NCBI RefSeq assembly: GCF_028609885.1
Contig: NZ_CP063195.1
Span: 124,001-188,000 of the forward strand
Length of the DNA: 64,000 nt
Source of the DNA: Corynebacterium jeikeium
GTDB taxonomy: Bacteria; Actinomycetota; Actinomycetes; Mycobacteriales; Mycobacteriaceae
Reading direction: 5' to 3'
Shown: positions 44,539-53,398 of the stretch, piece by piece
How the letters are laid out: each line of letters starts with the position of its first letter
Numbering within the stretch: position 1 is the stretch's first letter
Made by a program: the position numbers and the translations under genes
The notes under the pieces: generated by a model
The model's database searches: none
Told to the model about the DNA's origin: nothing
Seen by the model: only the letters and a program-made list of their open reading frames with translations

Positions 44539-46641
44539 TTAAGCGCCGATGGTGCCGAAGTCGTCCTTCCAGGCAACCACGGTGGCCGGGCGGGCGATGG
44601 AATCGCCGCCATCCGGCCAGTGGGAGGTGGAGGTCTTGACGGTGGCCTCTTCGTCCTCACCCGGGTGCTGAACGTTGACGATCACGCGCTTGTCAAAGAC
44701 CAGCGGGCCACAGGTCTCGGCGCCAGCCGGGACAGTCAGGAACTGCTTGGTCAGACCGCGGGTCTCGCCCTCCAGGGCGACAGCGAACAGGCCGTCGTTG
44801 GACTCCAGGGCGTTGCCGTCGGTGGAGACCCACAGGTTGCCGAAGGAGTCGAAGGTGACGTTGTCCGGGCAGGAGATCGGGGAGACCTTGGACTTGTCGA
44901 AGCCACCGAAGTAGGTCTCGGCCTCGTCCGGGTCACCACACACCAGCAGCAGGTTCCACTTGAGTTCTTCGCCGGTGAAGTCATCTTCGATCTCGATGAC
45001 CATACCGTTCTTGTTTTCCTTGACCGGGGCGTACTCGCGGACACCCTCTTTGTTCTTGCCCTCTTCTTGCGTGCCGCGGTACTTGTTGTTGGTCAGAGCA
45101 GCGTACACCTTGCCGGTGGTCGGGTGCGGCTCGACGTCTTCCGGGCGGTCCATCTTGGTAGCACCGACCTTGTCGCCAGCCTCACGGGTGAAGACAATGA
45201 CCTCTTCAGCGGACATGCCGTCTACGTGGGACTCTGCGGAGCCATCCTCCTTGACGGTAACCAGCTTGATCCACTTACCAGTGCCGTCGAACTTTTCGCC
45301 CTTCGGCGGGTTGTTCTCGTCGAAGTCCTTGTTGTTGCCCTCAAAGGTGGCGACGTACAGGGTGCCCTCGTCCAGGATCTTCATGTTCTCTTCGCGGTCC
45401 TTGTCGGTGTTACCGCTGCGGACCTTGCGGGAGGAGACGAACTTGTAGATGTATTCGAAGCGGGAGTCGTCGCCGGAGTATGCAACCACGGTGCCGTCGT
45501 TGGTGACGTGGATGTTGGAGCCCTCGTGCTTGAAGCGACCCAGAGCGGTGTGCTTGACCGGGGTGGACTTCGGATCCCACGGGTTCACCTCAACCACGTA
45601 GTTGAAGCGGTGTGGCTCGTTCGGCTCCTTGGTTACGTCAAAGCGGTCGTAGTGCTTCTCCCACTGACGAGCGGTCTTGGCATCCTCGATGCCGTAGCGG
45701 CTCAGGCGCTCGCGCTCCTTCTCGTCCTTAACGTTCTCGCCACCGGCGAAGTACTGGTCAACGTTCTCCTCGCCGGACAGGATGGTGCCCCACGGGGTTA
45801 CGCCACCGGAGCAGTTGTTGAAGGTGCCCTTGACGATCTTGCCTTCCTTATCGTCAGAGGTCTTCACCAGGTCGTGGCCGACGATCGGGCCGCGCAGCTC
45901 GAACTCGGTGGTGCCGGTTAGACGGCGGTTGTACTTGCCCATGACGGGCTTCAGCTTGCCGTCCTTATCGTTGCCCTCAACTTCGACGATGGACATGCCG
46001 TGGTTAGCCAACTCGATGTCTACGTGTTCCTTGGACGGGTTGTCGATGTCGTAGTCCGGGAACATCTGCTGCGGGGTGGTGTACTCGTGGTTGGAAACCA
46101 GCAGGAAGCGATTGTTCTGGCCTTCGATCGGCAGCAGAGCGGCAAAGTCACAGTTGAAGCCGTACTGCTTGGCGGCCTGCTCAGCGGTCTGATTGTCTAC
46201 GTCGAACTCCTCGGCGCCTTCAACCACCGGGTCACCCCAGCGGATAACGACGTCGGACTTGTAGCCCACCGGCACGACGACCTCGTCCTTGGTGTTCGGC
46301 TCGACCATTTCGAACTTCAGGCCGTCCGGAGCGTCTGCACTGTTGCCGGAGCCGCCCTTGTTTTCGCCGTTGCCGCCCTTGGAGCTGTTGCCCTCGCCGT
46401 TATCGTCACTGCAGGCTGCCAGGAAGGAAGCACCACCGACGGTGACCACAGCGGCACCACCGGCGCGCAGTGCGGTGCGGCGAGAGAAAGTGCCCTGGAT
46501 CAGGTCCATGAAGTAGTTGTTGTCGGACTTGTTGTTCACCGGCTTGGAGCAAGCGTCGCCACACTTGTACACGCAGGTACGGTGGGAACGGCTGGACGTG
46601 AAGTCCATCTTCTTCAGCAGGTTGCGACCCTTAAGGCCCAT
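44539..46641 (-). CDS. phoX: PhoX-family alkaline phosphatase (DUF839), Tat-exported
   Basis: 700 residues. The N-terminus has the Cys motif TCVYKCGDACSKPV (residues 22-35) normal for actinobacterial PhoX. Then come the twin arginines in GTFSRRTALRAGGAAVVTVG (residues 51-70) and LAACSDD, so it may be Tat-exported and lipidated. Metal-site blocks are LLVSNHEYTTPQQMFPDYD, NNCSGGVTPWGTILSGEENV, HTALGRFKHEGSNI, DRPEDVEPHPTTGKVYAALT and NVTFDSFGNLWVSTDGN. PhoX hydrolyses phosphomonoesters with Ca/Fe. GAGGAGAGAT precedes the ATG. The gene stands alone on the minus strand. Confidence 0.93.
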   Translation of the reverse strand: MGLKGRNLLKKMDFTSSRSHRTCVYKCGDACSKPVNNKSDNNYFMDLIQGTFSRRTALRAGGAAVVTVGGASFLAACSDDNGEGNSSKGGNGENKGGSGNSADAPDGLKFEMVEPNTKDEVVVPVGYKSDVVIRWGDPVVEGAEEFDVDNQTAEQAAKQYGFNCDFAALLPIEGQNNRFLLVSNHEYTTPQQMFPDYDIDNPSKEHVDIELANHGMSIVEVEGNDKDGKLKPVMGKYNRRLTGTTEFELRGPIVGHDLVKTSDDKEGKIVKGTFNNCSGGVTPWGTILSGEENVDQYFAGGENVKDEKERERLSRYGIEDAKTARQWEKHYDRFDVTKEPNEPHRFNYVVEVNPWDPKSTPVKHTALGRFKHEGSNIHVTNDGTVVAYSGDDSRFEYIYKFVSSRKVRSGNTDKDREENMKILDEGTLYVATFEGNNKDFDENNPPKGEKFDGTGKWIKLVTVKEDGSAESHVDGMSAEEVIVFTREAGDKVGATKMDRPEDVEPHPTTGKVYAALTNNKYRGTQEEGKNKEGVREYAPVKENKNGMVIEIEDDFTGEELKWNLLLVCGDPDEAETYFGGFDKSKVSPISCPDNVTFDSFGNLWVSTDGNALESNDGLFAVALEGETRGLTKQFLTVPAGAETCGPLVFDKRVIVNVQHPGEDEEATVKTSTSHWPDGGDSIARPATVVAWKDDFGTIGA

Positions 46642-46730
46642 GGGGATCTCTCCTCAGTGTTCGTCAGTCTATGTCAGAGTTCGTCAGCAGCATTGTGCAG
46701 ATTTCTCACAAGACTTTAAGCACCACGAAC

Positions 46731-46763
46731 AAACCTGACGTAGCGCGAAGGTGTACGTCAGGT
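46731..46763 (-). terminator. Terminator-like hairpin after the DUF3054 gene
   Basis: AACCTGACGTA (46731-46741) and TACGTCAGGTT (46753-46763) form a perfect 11-bp stem with an 11-base loop. The U-tract is weak on the minus strand (TTTGTTC). It probably ends the trmB-mmpL-LPG-DUF3054 transcript. Confidence 0.7.
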
Positions 46764-46783
46764 TAAATAAACTGAAAGGTGCT

Positions 46784-47269
46784 TCACTTGCCGAACATGC
46801 GGCCCATTCGCTTCATACGCGACAACCTCCGCAGCCGCCCCAGGCGGAACATTCCGCGCCAGCCGAACAACAGCAGGCCGCTCATCACGGTGGCAACGAT
46901 CATGAATGACCAGTGCGGTACTTCCCCGTGGCGCACGCCCCAGATCCCCAGGCCGACAACAACGTTGACGACCCACACCAGCGCACCGGTGGAGAACTCA
47001 AATCCGCCGAAGCCGGTCCCGTTGGCGCCGTCTGGCCGAACCACGCCGATCCACAGCAGTGCCCAGGCAATCACCACACCGATCAGGAATGGCCAGGAGG
47101 TATCCAGCCAGCCGCCGAAGCTCAGCGGCATCTCCGGAGTGTTGTGTGCAATGCGCGCCAGCAGGGCGAACAGTAGGACGGCGATTACGTCGAGAAACAG
47201 CGCGACCCCCGGCGATCGCTGGGTGGTGCCAGGGGTGTCTCCAGTGGAGGTGCTATCGAGGTTGCTCAT
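46784..47269 (-). CDS. DUF3054 family membrane protein
   Basis: 161 residues with four hydrophobic helices (VALFLDVIAVLLFALLARIA, SWPFLIGVVIAWALLWIGVV, STGALVWVVNVVVGLGIWG, HWSFMIVATVMSGLLLFGW). The C-terminus is basic (FRLGRLRRLSRMKRMGRMFG). The DVIAVLLFALLAR and HNTPE elements fit DUF3054, a small membrane family of unknown function. It is the last gene of the run that includes the MmpL3-like transporter, 30 bp after the LPG-synthase-like gene. Confidence 0.8.
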   Translation of the reverse strand: MSNLDSTSTGDTPGTTQRSPGVALFLDVIAVLLFALLARIAHNTPEMPLSFGGWLDTSWPFLIGVVIAWALLWIGVVRPDGANGTGFGGFEFSTGALVWVVNVVVGLGIWGVRHGEVPHWSFMIVATVMSGLLLFGWRGMFRLGRLRRLSRMKRMGRMFGK

Positions 47270-47299
47270 GACCCTAATCTTACTGTGCTCGACCGAGCC

Positions 47300-48370
47300 T
47301 TATTGTGCCCTGCCGACGGGTTCTTCCTGCTTTTCTTCTTGACGCCCCGTCTCCGCGGCTGCATTCTCAGCATTGCTTTTGGGGTTGACCATCTTGGTGG
47401 CGAAAAAGACGATCCATCCCACCAACGTCAGCCCCACGAAGCTGAGCATGCGGAAGACGATGACGGCTCCGAATGCCTGGACGGAGGTCAGGGTGCCGAA
47501 TCCGACCAGGGCGCTGGTCAGTGCGACATCCACCGGACCAAGACCGCCGGGGGTGACCTGTGCCTGGCCCACCAGTTTGGCGGTGAGGAAGGCCAGTACC
47601 ACGCCTGCGATGGGCGGGGTGGCGCCGACGGCGTAGATGCAGGCCAGTAGGCAGAGGATCTCGAAAACCCAGTTGCCCAGGCTGGCGGCGATCGCGACGG
47701 CCAGTTTGGTCAGTGGCAGTTCCACGGCCGACAGCTGGCGGGAGAACCCGCGGACATTGTCGGTGAAGCGGTCAACGGGCTTGCCACGGCGGGCGTTGAA
47801 AGTCCGCAGTCGGTTGACTAGCCAGCGCTCCACCTTGTCTCGGTTCTTTGCCACCCAGTTGGTGAGGATCGCTAGTGCAACAAGGGCGATCAGGGACATC
47901 GCCAACGTCAACGGTTTAACTGTCAGCCCTAGGAAGAACACAGCACCGATGGCCAGGATCGCCATGCCGCCGCCAGCTAGCGCTCCCGAAAGCAGCATGT
48001 ACCAGCTGGCAATTACGGCAGTGGCGCCCCACTTGAGTTGCTCGCGGAAGATCATGGCCGCCGACAACGCGGGTCCGCCGGGGAAAGTCGAGGACCAGGC
48101 ATTAGCTGCCAGTCCCAGCGAGTTGGCGCTGATGCGCTTCACTTTCACTCCGGCGCTGCGCAGCAGTACGACCATCACCTCGGCCTGCGCGACCATGGAG
48201 GCTGCGAGCGCGAGGATGGCCAGGCCGATCCAGCGCTTGTCGGCGTGAGCCAGCTCGCGCCAGCCGTCGCCAATGAAGTGCAGGTGCTCCCGGGCGAGGA
48301 AGGCGATGATTCCAATCAGCGCCAGGCTGAGCAGAGCCCTGACTTCTGTGCGCCGCCACAGTTCACGCAT
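47300..48370 (-). CDS. Lysylphosphatidylglycerol synthase-like transmembrane protein (YbhN/UPF0104 type)
   Basis: 356 residues with about eight helices. The family motifs are SLGLAANAWSSTFPGGPALSA and VTPGGLGPVDVALTSALVGFG. It is the flippase-like membrane half of MprF without the aminoacyl-transfer domain, so the name implies no enzyme activity. Its start codon overlaps the stop of the MmpL gene by one base (TAATG). A similar membrane gene sits beside mmpL3 in M. tuberculosis (Rv0204c, from memory), which suggests a link to envelope lipid transport. The cytoplasmic tail contains a GGCGTCA word copy (TGRQEEKQEE). Confidence 0.85.
   Translation of the reverse strand: MRELWRRTEVRALLSLALIGIIAFLAREHLHFIGDGWRELAHADKRWIGLAILALAASMVAQAEVMVVLLRSAGVKVKRISANSLGLAANAWSSTFPGGPALSAAMIFREQLKWGATAVIASWYMLLSGALAGGGMAILAIGAVFFLGLTVKPLTLAMSLIALVALAILTNWVAKNRDKVERWLVNRLRTFNARRGKPVDRFTDNVRGFSRQLSAVELPLTKLAVAIAASLGNWVFEILCLLACIYAVGATPPIAGVVLAFLTAKLVGQAQVTPGGLGPVDVALTSALVGFGTLTSVQAFGAVIVFRMLSFVGLTLVGWIVFFATKMVNPKSNAENAAAETGRQEEKQEEPVGRAQ
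47330..47348 (-). repeat. GGCGTCA-A-rich word, copy 20
   Basis: Minus strand reads CGGGGCGTCAAGAAGAAAAG, in the unconstrained C-terminal tail of the LPG-synthase-like gene. Confidence 0.75.
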
Positions 48371-50703
48371 TAGCGCTCGCCTCCGCCCCCGCCGTCGGCA
48401 TTCTCGCGGCTTTCTTCGACACGTCGCATCAGCTCCGCGAAAGGCAGGTTCCGCTGACGTGCAGGAGCCTCACCGGGGCGCTGGGCGGGCACGGGGGCGA
48501 TGGCGTCCACACCAGAAAGTTCCGCAACCGTCACCCGCGACGAACGGGCAGCAGGCGCTGCCTCGTGCGGCGAGGATTCCAGCTTCTCGTTGTGCCCAAC
48601 CTTCTCCGACAGGCGCTTGACCCACTTTGGCGCCCACCAGTTGTCGGTGCCCAGCAGGTGCATGACGGATGGGACGAGGAGCATGCGGATGATTGTGGCG
48701 TCGAGTAGTAGCGCGATCACCATGCCGAAGGCGATGTACTTCATCATCACGATCGAGGAGAACCCGAAGGCGCCGCAGACCACGATCATGATTAGCGCGG
48801 CGGCGGTGATGATGCTGCCGGTGGTGGCTGTGCCGAAGCGGATCGCTTGATCCGTCGACGCACCCCGGGCGCGGGCCTCCACCATGCGGGAGACCAGGAA
48901 TACCTCATAGTCGGTCGAGAGGCCGAAGACGATGGCGATGATCAGCACCAGTACCGGGGAGGTCAGCGGCCCGGCGGTGAAGTTAAACATGTCCGCGCCG
49001 TGGCCATCGACGAAGATCAATGTCAGCAGGCCGAGGGTTGCGCCGGTGCCCAGGATGTTCATGATCACGGCCTTGGCAGGAATGATCAGCGAGCCGAAGA
49101 TCATGGCCATCAGCACGAAGCTGACGAGCACGATATACAGCAGCATCCACGGCAGTTTCTCGAACAGCGCGTCGATGGATTCGACCTCCAGGGCCGGGGT
49201 GCCGGCGACGTACACGTTGGCGCCATCGACGTTGATGTCCTCCAGAGTGTTGACGATGCGGTCGTTATCATCGCGGTCTGCAATGCCGGTGGACAGCACC
49301 GTCACGTCGTCCTTCGTGGGGCGCGAGACCTGGAACGGGGCCGTCAGTCCCGGAATCGCGTTGGCCTCCTTGTAGACCGCAGCCACGGTCTTGGAATCGC
49401 CCTCGATAACCAGCTTGATCGGGTCGGTGCGGAACTGCGGGAACTTCTCGGTGAACTCCTCCTGGTTCACGCGCGTCTGGTTCGACGGCGGCAGGTAGGT
49501 CTCGTTCATGCCACCCAGCTTGATGCCCGCAATCGGCACCGCCATCAGCAGCATGCCGCCGACGATCACGACCGTAAACAGCTTCGAGTGGCGCATGGCA
49601 AAGGCTGGGATGCGGCCCCAAATGCCTTCGACCTGCTCGGAGCGACGGCGGGTCCGCTTCTTCTTAAACGACCACTTGTCGATGTTCGGCCCCAGCATCG
49701 CGAAGATACTCGGCAGCACAGCCACGGAAAGCAGTGCGGCCAGACCCACCGCGGAGATCGCGCCGAAGGCCACGGACTTCAGGAAGGCCTGCGGGAAGAT
49801 GAACAAACCGGATAGCGCTACAGCCACCATCGCCGCAGAGAAGACCACGGTCTTACCCGCGGTGGCGGTGGTGTTGCGCACGGCGGTGCGGGTGTCGTGG
49901 CCCTCCGCCATCTCCTCGCGGAAGCGGGAGACCATGAACAGGCCGTAGTCGATGGCTAGGCCCAGACCAAGCAGCGTGACCACGGACTGTGCGAACACGT
50001 TGATCTGCGTGAAGCTAGCCAGGATCGCCAGCACACCCATGGAGCCCAGGATCGACAGGCCGCCCACCAGCAGCGGCATGAATGCGGCGATCAGGCCGCC
50101 GAAAACGATCAGCAGTAGCAGGCCCACGGCGGGCAGCGCGTAGATCTCGGCACGGTGAATATCGCCGGCCATGCCCTCGTCCAGGGAGTCCGAAACCGCC
50201 GTGGCGCCGGCGATCTTCACATCCACGCCCGGGGCACTGATGGCCCGCAGGTCGTCCTCGATCTTGCGGAAGTTGATCAGCACATCGTCTTCGATGCCCT
50301 GTAGACCGATGGAGGCGAAGGCCGCGGTGCCGTCCGGGTTGGCCATGGCCGCCGGGCCGCGGTTGAAGTAGCTGGTCACACCCCCGATCTCGTCGGGGTG
50401 ATCCTTGCGCAGCTGCTCGATCTGCTGGGTTATGGACTGCTTGACCTCGTCCGAAGTCGCAGACCCCGGCTTATCGCCGGTGACCATCAGGATGACATCC
50501 CCGTTGGCGTCACGACCAAAAACCTCTTGCTCGATCTGCGCAGCCTTCGTGGACTGCGAGTTCGGGTCGTCCCACCCCTCCTGGCTCATTCGGTCGGCCA
50601 GTTTCAGCCCAGCGACGACATACAGCACCAGGATCGCCGCGATGATCACCAAAGGGATCAGCCGGCGGAACCGGTAGGCGACATCGCCCCAAGAGCTAAA
50701 CAA
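48370..50703 (-). CDS. mmpL3: MMPL-family transporter, MmpL3/CmpL-like trehalose monomycolate exporter
   Basis: 777 residues, 12 helices. RND-type exporter expected to move trehalose monomycolate across the membrane. The proton-relay Asp-Tyr pairs are in TM4 (GLGLAIDYGLFMVSRFREE) and TM10 (VFGLSTDYEVFLVSRMVEA). Two porter domains lie between TM1-2 (VFGRDANGDVILMVTGDKPG) and TM7-8. The start is TTG at 50703 (MFSSWGDVAYRFRRLIPLV), with GAAAGGACC about 10 bases upstream; no better codon exists. The C-terminal tail is shorter than in mycobacteria. It is 87 bp downstream of trmB and coupled to the next gene. Confidence 0.92.
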   Translation of the reverse strand: MFSSWGDVAYRFRRLIPLVIIAAILVLYVVAGLKLADRMSQEGWDDPNSQSTKAAQIEQEVFGRDANGDVILMVTGDKPGSATSDEVKQSITQQIEQLRKDHPDEIGGVTSYFNRGPAAMANPDGTAAFASIGLQGIEDDVLINFRKIEDDLRAISAPGVDVKIAGATAVSDSLDEGMAGDIHRAEIYALPAVGLLLLIVFGGLIAAFMPLLVGGLSILGSMGVLAILASFTQINVFAQSVVTLLGLGLAIDYGLFMVSRFREEMAEGHDTRTAVRNTTATAGKTVVFSAAMVAVALSGLFIFPQAFLKSVAFGAISAVGLAALLSVAVLPSIFAMLGPNIDKWSFKKKRTRRRSEQVEGIWGRIPAFAMRHSKLFTVVIVGGMLLMAVPIAGIKLGGMNETYLPPSNQTRVNQEEFTEKFPQFRTDPIKLVIEGDSKTVAAVYKEANAIPGLTAPFQVSRPTKDDVTVLSTGIADRDDNDRIVNTLEDINVDGANVYVAGTPALEVESIDALFEKLPWMLLYIVLVSFVLMAMIFGSLIIPAKAVIMNILGTGATLGLLTLIFVDGHGADMFNFTAGPLTSPVLVLIIAIVFGLSTDYEVFLVSRMVEARARGASTDQAIRFGTATTGSIITAAALIMIVVCGAFGFSSIVMMKYIAFGMVIALLLDATIIRMLLVPSVMHLLGTDNWWAPKWVKRLSEKVGHNEKLESSPHEAAPAARSSRVTVAELSGVDAIAPVPAQRPGEAPARQRNLPFAELMRRVEESRENADGGGGGER
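50504..50522 (+). repeat. GGCGTCA-A-rich word, copy 21 (looser)
   Basis: Reads TTGGCGTCACGACCAAAAA, inside the first porter domain region of the MmpL gene. Family codons could explain it by chance. Confidence 0.4.
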
Positions 50704-50790
50704 CGTGAGTGGTCCTTTCTATAACGCCAGAATTCCCTCTAGTCTACGAATCCGACCAGGGCGAATAACAAATTTTCCGGGGTGTGTTAG

Positions 50791-51546
50791 CTATTTCTTC
50801 CGCCACAGGTACTCGCGGATGACGTGTTCCTTGTCCAGGCCCTTGCCCTCGAACTTGGTGATTACCTGGCGATCCGTCAGCTGTGGAATGTCCGACTGGT
50901 CCTCGGGCCAGCCCAGGTATTCCAGCTTCTCCTCGACCTCTACCAGTTCGTCGATCCACTCTGCGTAGTCCGCGTGGTCGGTGGCGATATGCAGAATGCC
51001 GCCCGGCTTGAGGCGGGAGGCGATCAGGTGCAGCGTGCCAGATTGCACGATGCGCCGCTTGTGGTGGCGGGCCTTGGGCCACGGGTCCGGGAAGTAGATG
51101 CGCACGCCGGACAGCGACTCTGGCGCGAACATGCGCTGCAGTACCTCCACGCCGTCGCCGCGGATCATGCGCACGTTGTGAATGTCGCCGCGCACCACGG
51201 AACCCAGCAGCTTGGCCAGCCCGGGGCGGTAAAGCTCGACGGCGACGATGTTCTTTTCCGCCTCCAGCGGCGCCATCGCGGCGGTCGAGGTGCCCGTTCC
51301 GGAGCCAATTTCCACAATTGTTTCGGCGTCGCGGTCGAACCATTCGGGCAGGTCAATGACCTCGTCGGCGAGGACTTTGCCCAGTTTAGGCCAGTGTTCG
51401 TTCCATAGGGCCTCCTGGTTGTCGGTCAGGGTGCCGCGCCGGAAGCTAAAGTTTCCCAGTCGCGGATAGTCGCGACCGTCGTTAAACTCTGTCTGTAGTG
51501 GGCGGCCTGGGGGAAGGCTGCCTGGCGTGTTATCGGAATTATTCAT
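50791..51546 (-). CDS. trmB: tRNA (guanine-N7-)-methyltransferase
   Basis: 251 residues. It methylates G46 of tRNA with S-adenosylmethionine. Motifs are [17 protein letters not shown] (SAM binding), [34 protein letters not shown] (substrate and catalytic block) and [14 protein letters not shown], with a C-terminal [14 protein letters not shown] typical of TrmB. The start is ATG 51546 ([11 protein letters not shown]) or 51555. The frame stays open about 1 kb further upstream, but that region is the coding strand of the divergent gene and is rejected. It lies upstream of the MmpL3-like gene, as in other mycolata. Confidence 0.95.
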   Translation of the reverse strand: MNNSDNTPGSLPPGRPLQTEFNDGRDYPRLGNFSFRRGTLTDNQEALWNEHWPKLGKVLADEVIDLPEWFDRDAETIVEIGSGTGTSTAAMAPLEAEKNIVAVELYRPGLAKLLGSVVRGDIHNVRMIRGDGVEVLQRMFAPESLSGVRIYFPDPWPKARHHKRRIVQSGTLHLIASRLKPGGILHIATDHADYAEWIDELVEVEEKLEYLGWPEDQSDIPQLTDRQVITKFEGKGLDKEHVIREYLWRKK

Positions 51547-51607
51547 CCAGACCATTCTTGCAGATGGCCTGCGGAATGTCTTAAGCCAAGTGGGGGAGCT
51601 AACAAAG

Positions 51608-52552
51608 ATGTTGAAGACCATTTCGGTCATTGGCCCGGATGCGCGCGCGGTCGCCGAGTGCGCCGCGCAGTTGCGCACGCGGGTGGAAGCTAAGGCAAGC
51701 ACCAGCACGGCGGGGGAGCGCTTCGAGGTTGTGGAGGGGGCAGGCCCGGAGCAGCGCCCCGACATTGTCGTTGCGGCCGTGGGGCACGCCACCGCGGAGG
51801 ATCGCGAGGTCGCCCGGGCCGTCGCGCAGGCTATGGGTGTGGTGTTGCTCTGGCCCTTTGGTAGTGACGCCCCCTCGTCTGAATGGGGCCACACCCCAGG
51901 CTGGGTCTGGTGCGAGGACGTGGACGAGGTGTGCGGGTGGATCCGGGCGCTGGGCGTGGATGTAAACGAGTGGGAGGTGCAGGCGCGCCGGGCGGATGCC
52001 GAGCGGCTGGACCGGGTGCGCATCGCCACGCGGCTCAGCGCGACTCGGATTGCCCAGGAGGTGCTGGAGGATGCTAGCGCCGGTGACGGGGTGCGCGGCG
52101 CTCGTGACATTAGCGGCGCCGACGGGTTTGAATACCTCCACGCTGCCTTCATGGCGCGGCTGCGGTTGGCGGTTTTGGAGCAGGGCGTGGTTTTCCCCGC
52201 ACTCCCACAGGTGCAGGAGGAGGCCCCGGCTCGACCCGCCGCGGTGATGGGCTCGCGGGCGAGTGTGGTGTTGGTCGCCGCGGCCGGCCTGGCGGCGGGG
52301 CTGGGCTTGGGAACGATGGTCGGCAGGTTTTTGGGGCCACTGGTTGGCGTGATAGTCGGTGTGCTGGTGACCCTGGCGGTGGTGGGGGCGCGGCTGGTTA
52401 TGCTGCGCTCCGACGCGCTGAAAGCCCGCACAGCCAAGGAAGATGCGGCATTGCGACAGCATTGGTCGGCAGTGGTAACGGAGGTTGTTGCGCGGCTAGA
52501 GATCCCGCCGGTAGCACCCCGCATCCGTGACTTGGCGATGGAGGCGAACTAA
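51608..52552 (+). CDS. Conserved actinobacterial protein with C-terminal transmembrane pair (Rv0209 position)
   Basis: 314 residues, ATG 51608 with GGGGGAG upstream. I do not recognise a named domain. The N-terminal about 110 residues look like a Rossmann-type or nucleotide-binding-like fold ([53 protein letters not shown]). A helical region follows, then two adjacent hydrophobic helices ([40 protein letters not shown]) and a charged tail. Its position, divergent from trmB and before a DUF6802 gene and pckG, equals that of Rv0209 in M. tuberculosis. The stop overlaps the next start (TAATG). Confidence 0.65.
   Translation: MLKTISVIGPDARAVAECAAQLRTRVEAKASTSTAGERFEVVEGAGPEQRPDIVVAAVGHATAEDREVARAVAQAMGVVLLWPFGSDAPSSEWGHTPGWVWCEDVDEVCGWIRALGVDVNEWEVQARRADAERLDRVRIATRLSATRIAQEVLEDASAGDGVRGARDISGADGFEYLHAAFMARLRLAVLEQGVVFPALPQVQEEAPARPAAVMGSRASVVLVAAAGLAAGLGLGTMVGRFLGPLVGVIVGVLVTLAVVGARLVMLRSDALKARTAKEDAALRQHWSAVVTEVVARLEIPPVAPRIRDLAMEAN
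51855..51873 (-). repeat. GGCGTCA-A-rich word, copy 22 (looser)
   Basis: Minus strand reads GGGGGCGTCACTACCAAAGG. Core and first spacer match; the A-run is short. It lies within the Rv0209-position gene (FGSDAPS). Confidence 0.5.
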
Positions 52553-53121
52553 TGGATGAGCTCATGGATGAACTCATGGATGGGGGCATGTTTGATGTTC
52601 CGCAAAACCCCCTGGCTGACCTGATCGGTAACCACGAGTTACACGGCGGGTCGCCGGGCACCGTGGGTGGGCTGGTTGACGGCCTGACCGTTGAGTACGG
52701 CGGTCGCGAGTACTACGTGGACCAATTGAACTCTCACGACCCGAATGCCCATGACCCCAACCGGGCGCCCAGCCAGCAAGCCGGTCAGCAAGCCAGTCAG
52801 CACACCAGTCAACACAATGCCACTGGTACTTACGGCACCAATTCTCGATCTAACTCGTGGCACGGCAGCGGGGGCGTGGAAGAGTCCGTCACCATCGCCG
52901 ACGACCAGGGGATGAGCATCCTCAGTGATACGGACGGCGATGGCAAGGTGGACTACGTCTCCTCAGTTTCCTACGACGGACAATGGTCAGCCTGGCGGTG
53001 GATAGAGGACGCGGAGGTCGAAGGGGCGTCACCAAGAAACAACAGCGACACCCCCGATACGGGGAATAATCAATGGCAAGCAGATGCTTGGAAATGCGTT
53101 GATCGGGGGCAATGGGGTTAG
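52552..53121 (+). CDS. DUF6802 family protein
   Basis: 189 residues. The start ATG shares its A with the preceding TAA. The N-terminus is a 12-bp DNA repeat giving [13 protein letters not shown] Gln/Ser/His-rich repetitive segment (SQQAGQQASQHTSQHNATG) separates this from a C-terminal domain that binds calcium-like sites by appearance (VTIADDQGMSILSDTDGDGKVDYVSSVSYDGQWSAWRW; DTDGDGKVD is an EF-hand/dockerin-type loop). No signal peptide is seen, so it may be cytosolic. The tail carries a GGCGTCA word (EGASPRNNS). It matches the corynebacterial DUF6802 family and the Rv0210 position. Function is unknown. Confidence 0.75.
   Translation: MDELMDELMDGGMFDVPQNPLADLIGNHELHGGSPGTVGGLVDGLTVEYGGREYYVDQLNSHDPNAHDPNRAPSQQAGQQASQHTSQHNATGTYGTNSRSNSWHGSGGVEESVTIADDQGMSILSDTDGDGKVDYVSSVSYDGQWSAWRWIEDAEVEGASPRNNSDTPDTGNNQWQADAWKCVDRGQWG
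53022..53043 (+). repeat. GGCGTCA-A-rich word, copy 23
   Basis: Reads AGGGGCGTCACCAAGAAAC, in the unconstrained C-terminal region of the DUF6802 gene (GASPRN). Confidence 0.75.
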
Positions 53122-53398
53122 GCCGGGTGTGATGTACAACTACTGGCCACGGAACGAAAACATGTCCCCGGTGCTTCACGATAGTCTGGGTGCAAGGGGC
53201 ACCTGTGTTGTTACGCAGGTCTCAATAATTACAGATCACAGCTATATAGAACGCCCAAATACCGCAGGATTTAGTAAAGTTATAGGTGAATACAACCGGG
53301 TTTGAACTGGACGTTTAAACCGACGGTCGGCTGGTGCATGTTTGTGCACCTTTTGGTCGGGCCGGGTTGTGGGACACAAAAACGTAGGGAGATAATCG
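53122..53398 (+). promoter_or_regulatory. Promoter region of pckG
   Basis: 277 bp without a gene, AT-rich in the middle. CTATATAG at about 53244 could include a -10 element. The leader continues to GTAGGGAGATAATCG, the ribosome-binding site. No confident GlxR or other regulator site is visible. Confidence 0.35.

Noticed and set aside
51547-52524. Long in-frame minus-strand extension upstream of trmB (would give a 577-residue protein).
   Set aside because: The extension is Ser/Thr/Arg/Pro-rich, unlike TrmB, and lies antisense to a better-supported gene with its own ribosome-binding site. It is a high-GC shadow frame.
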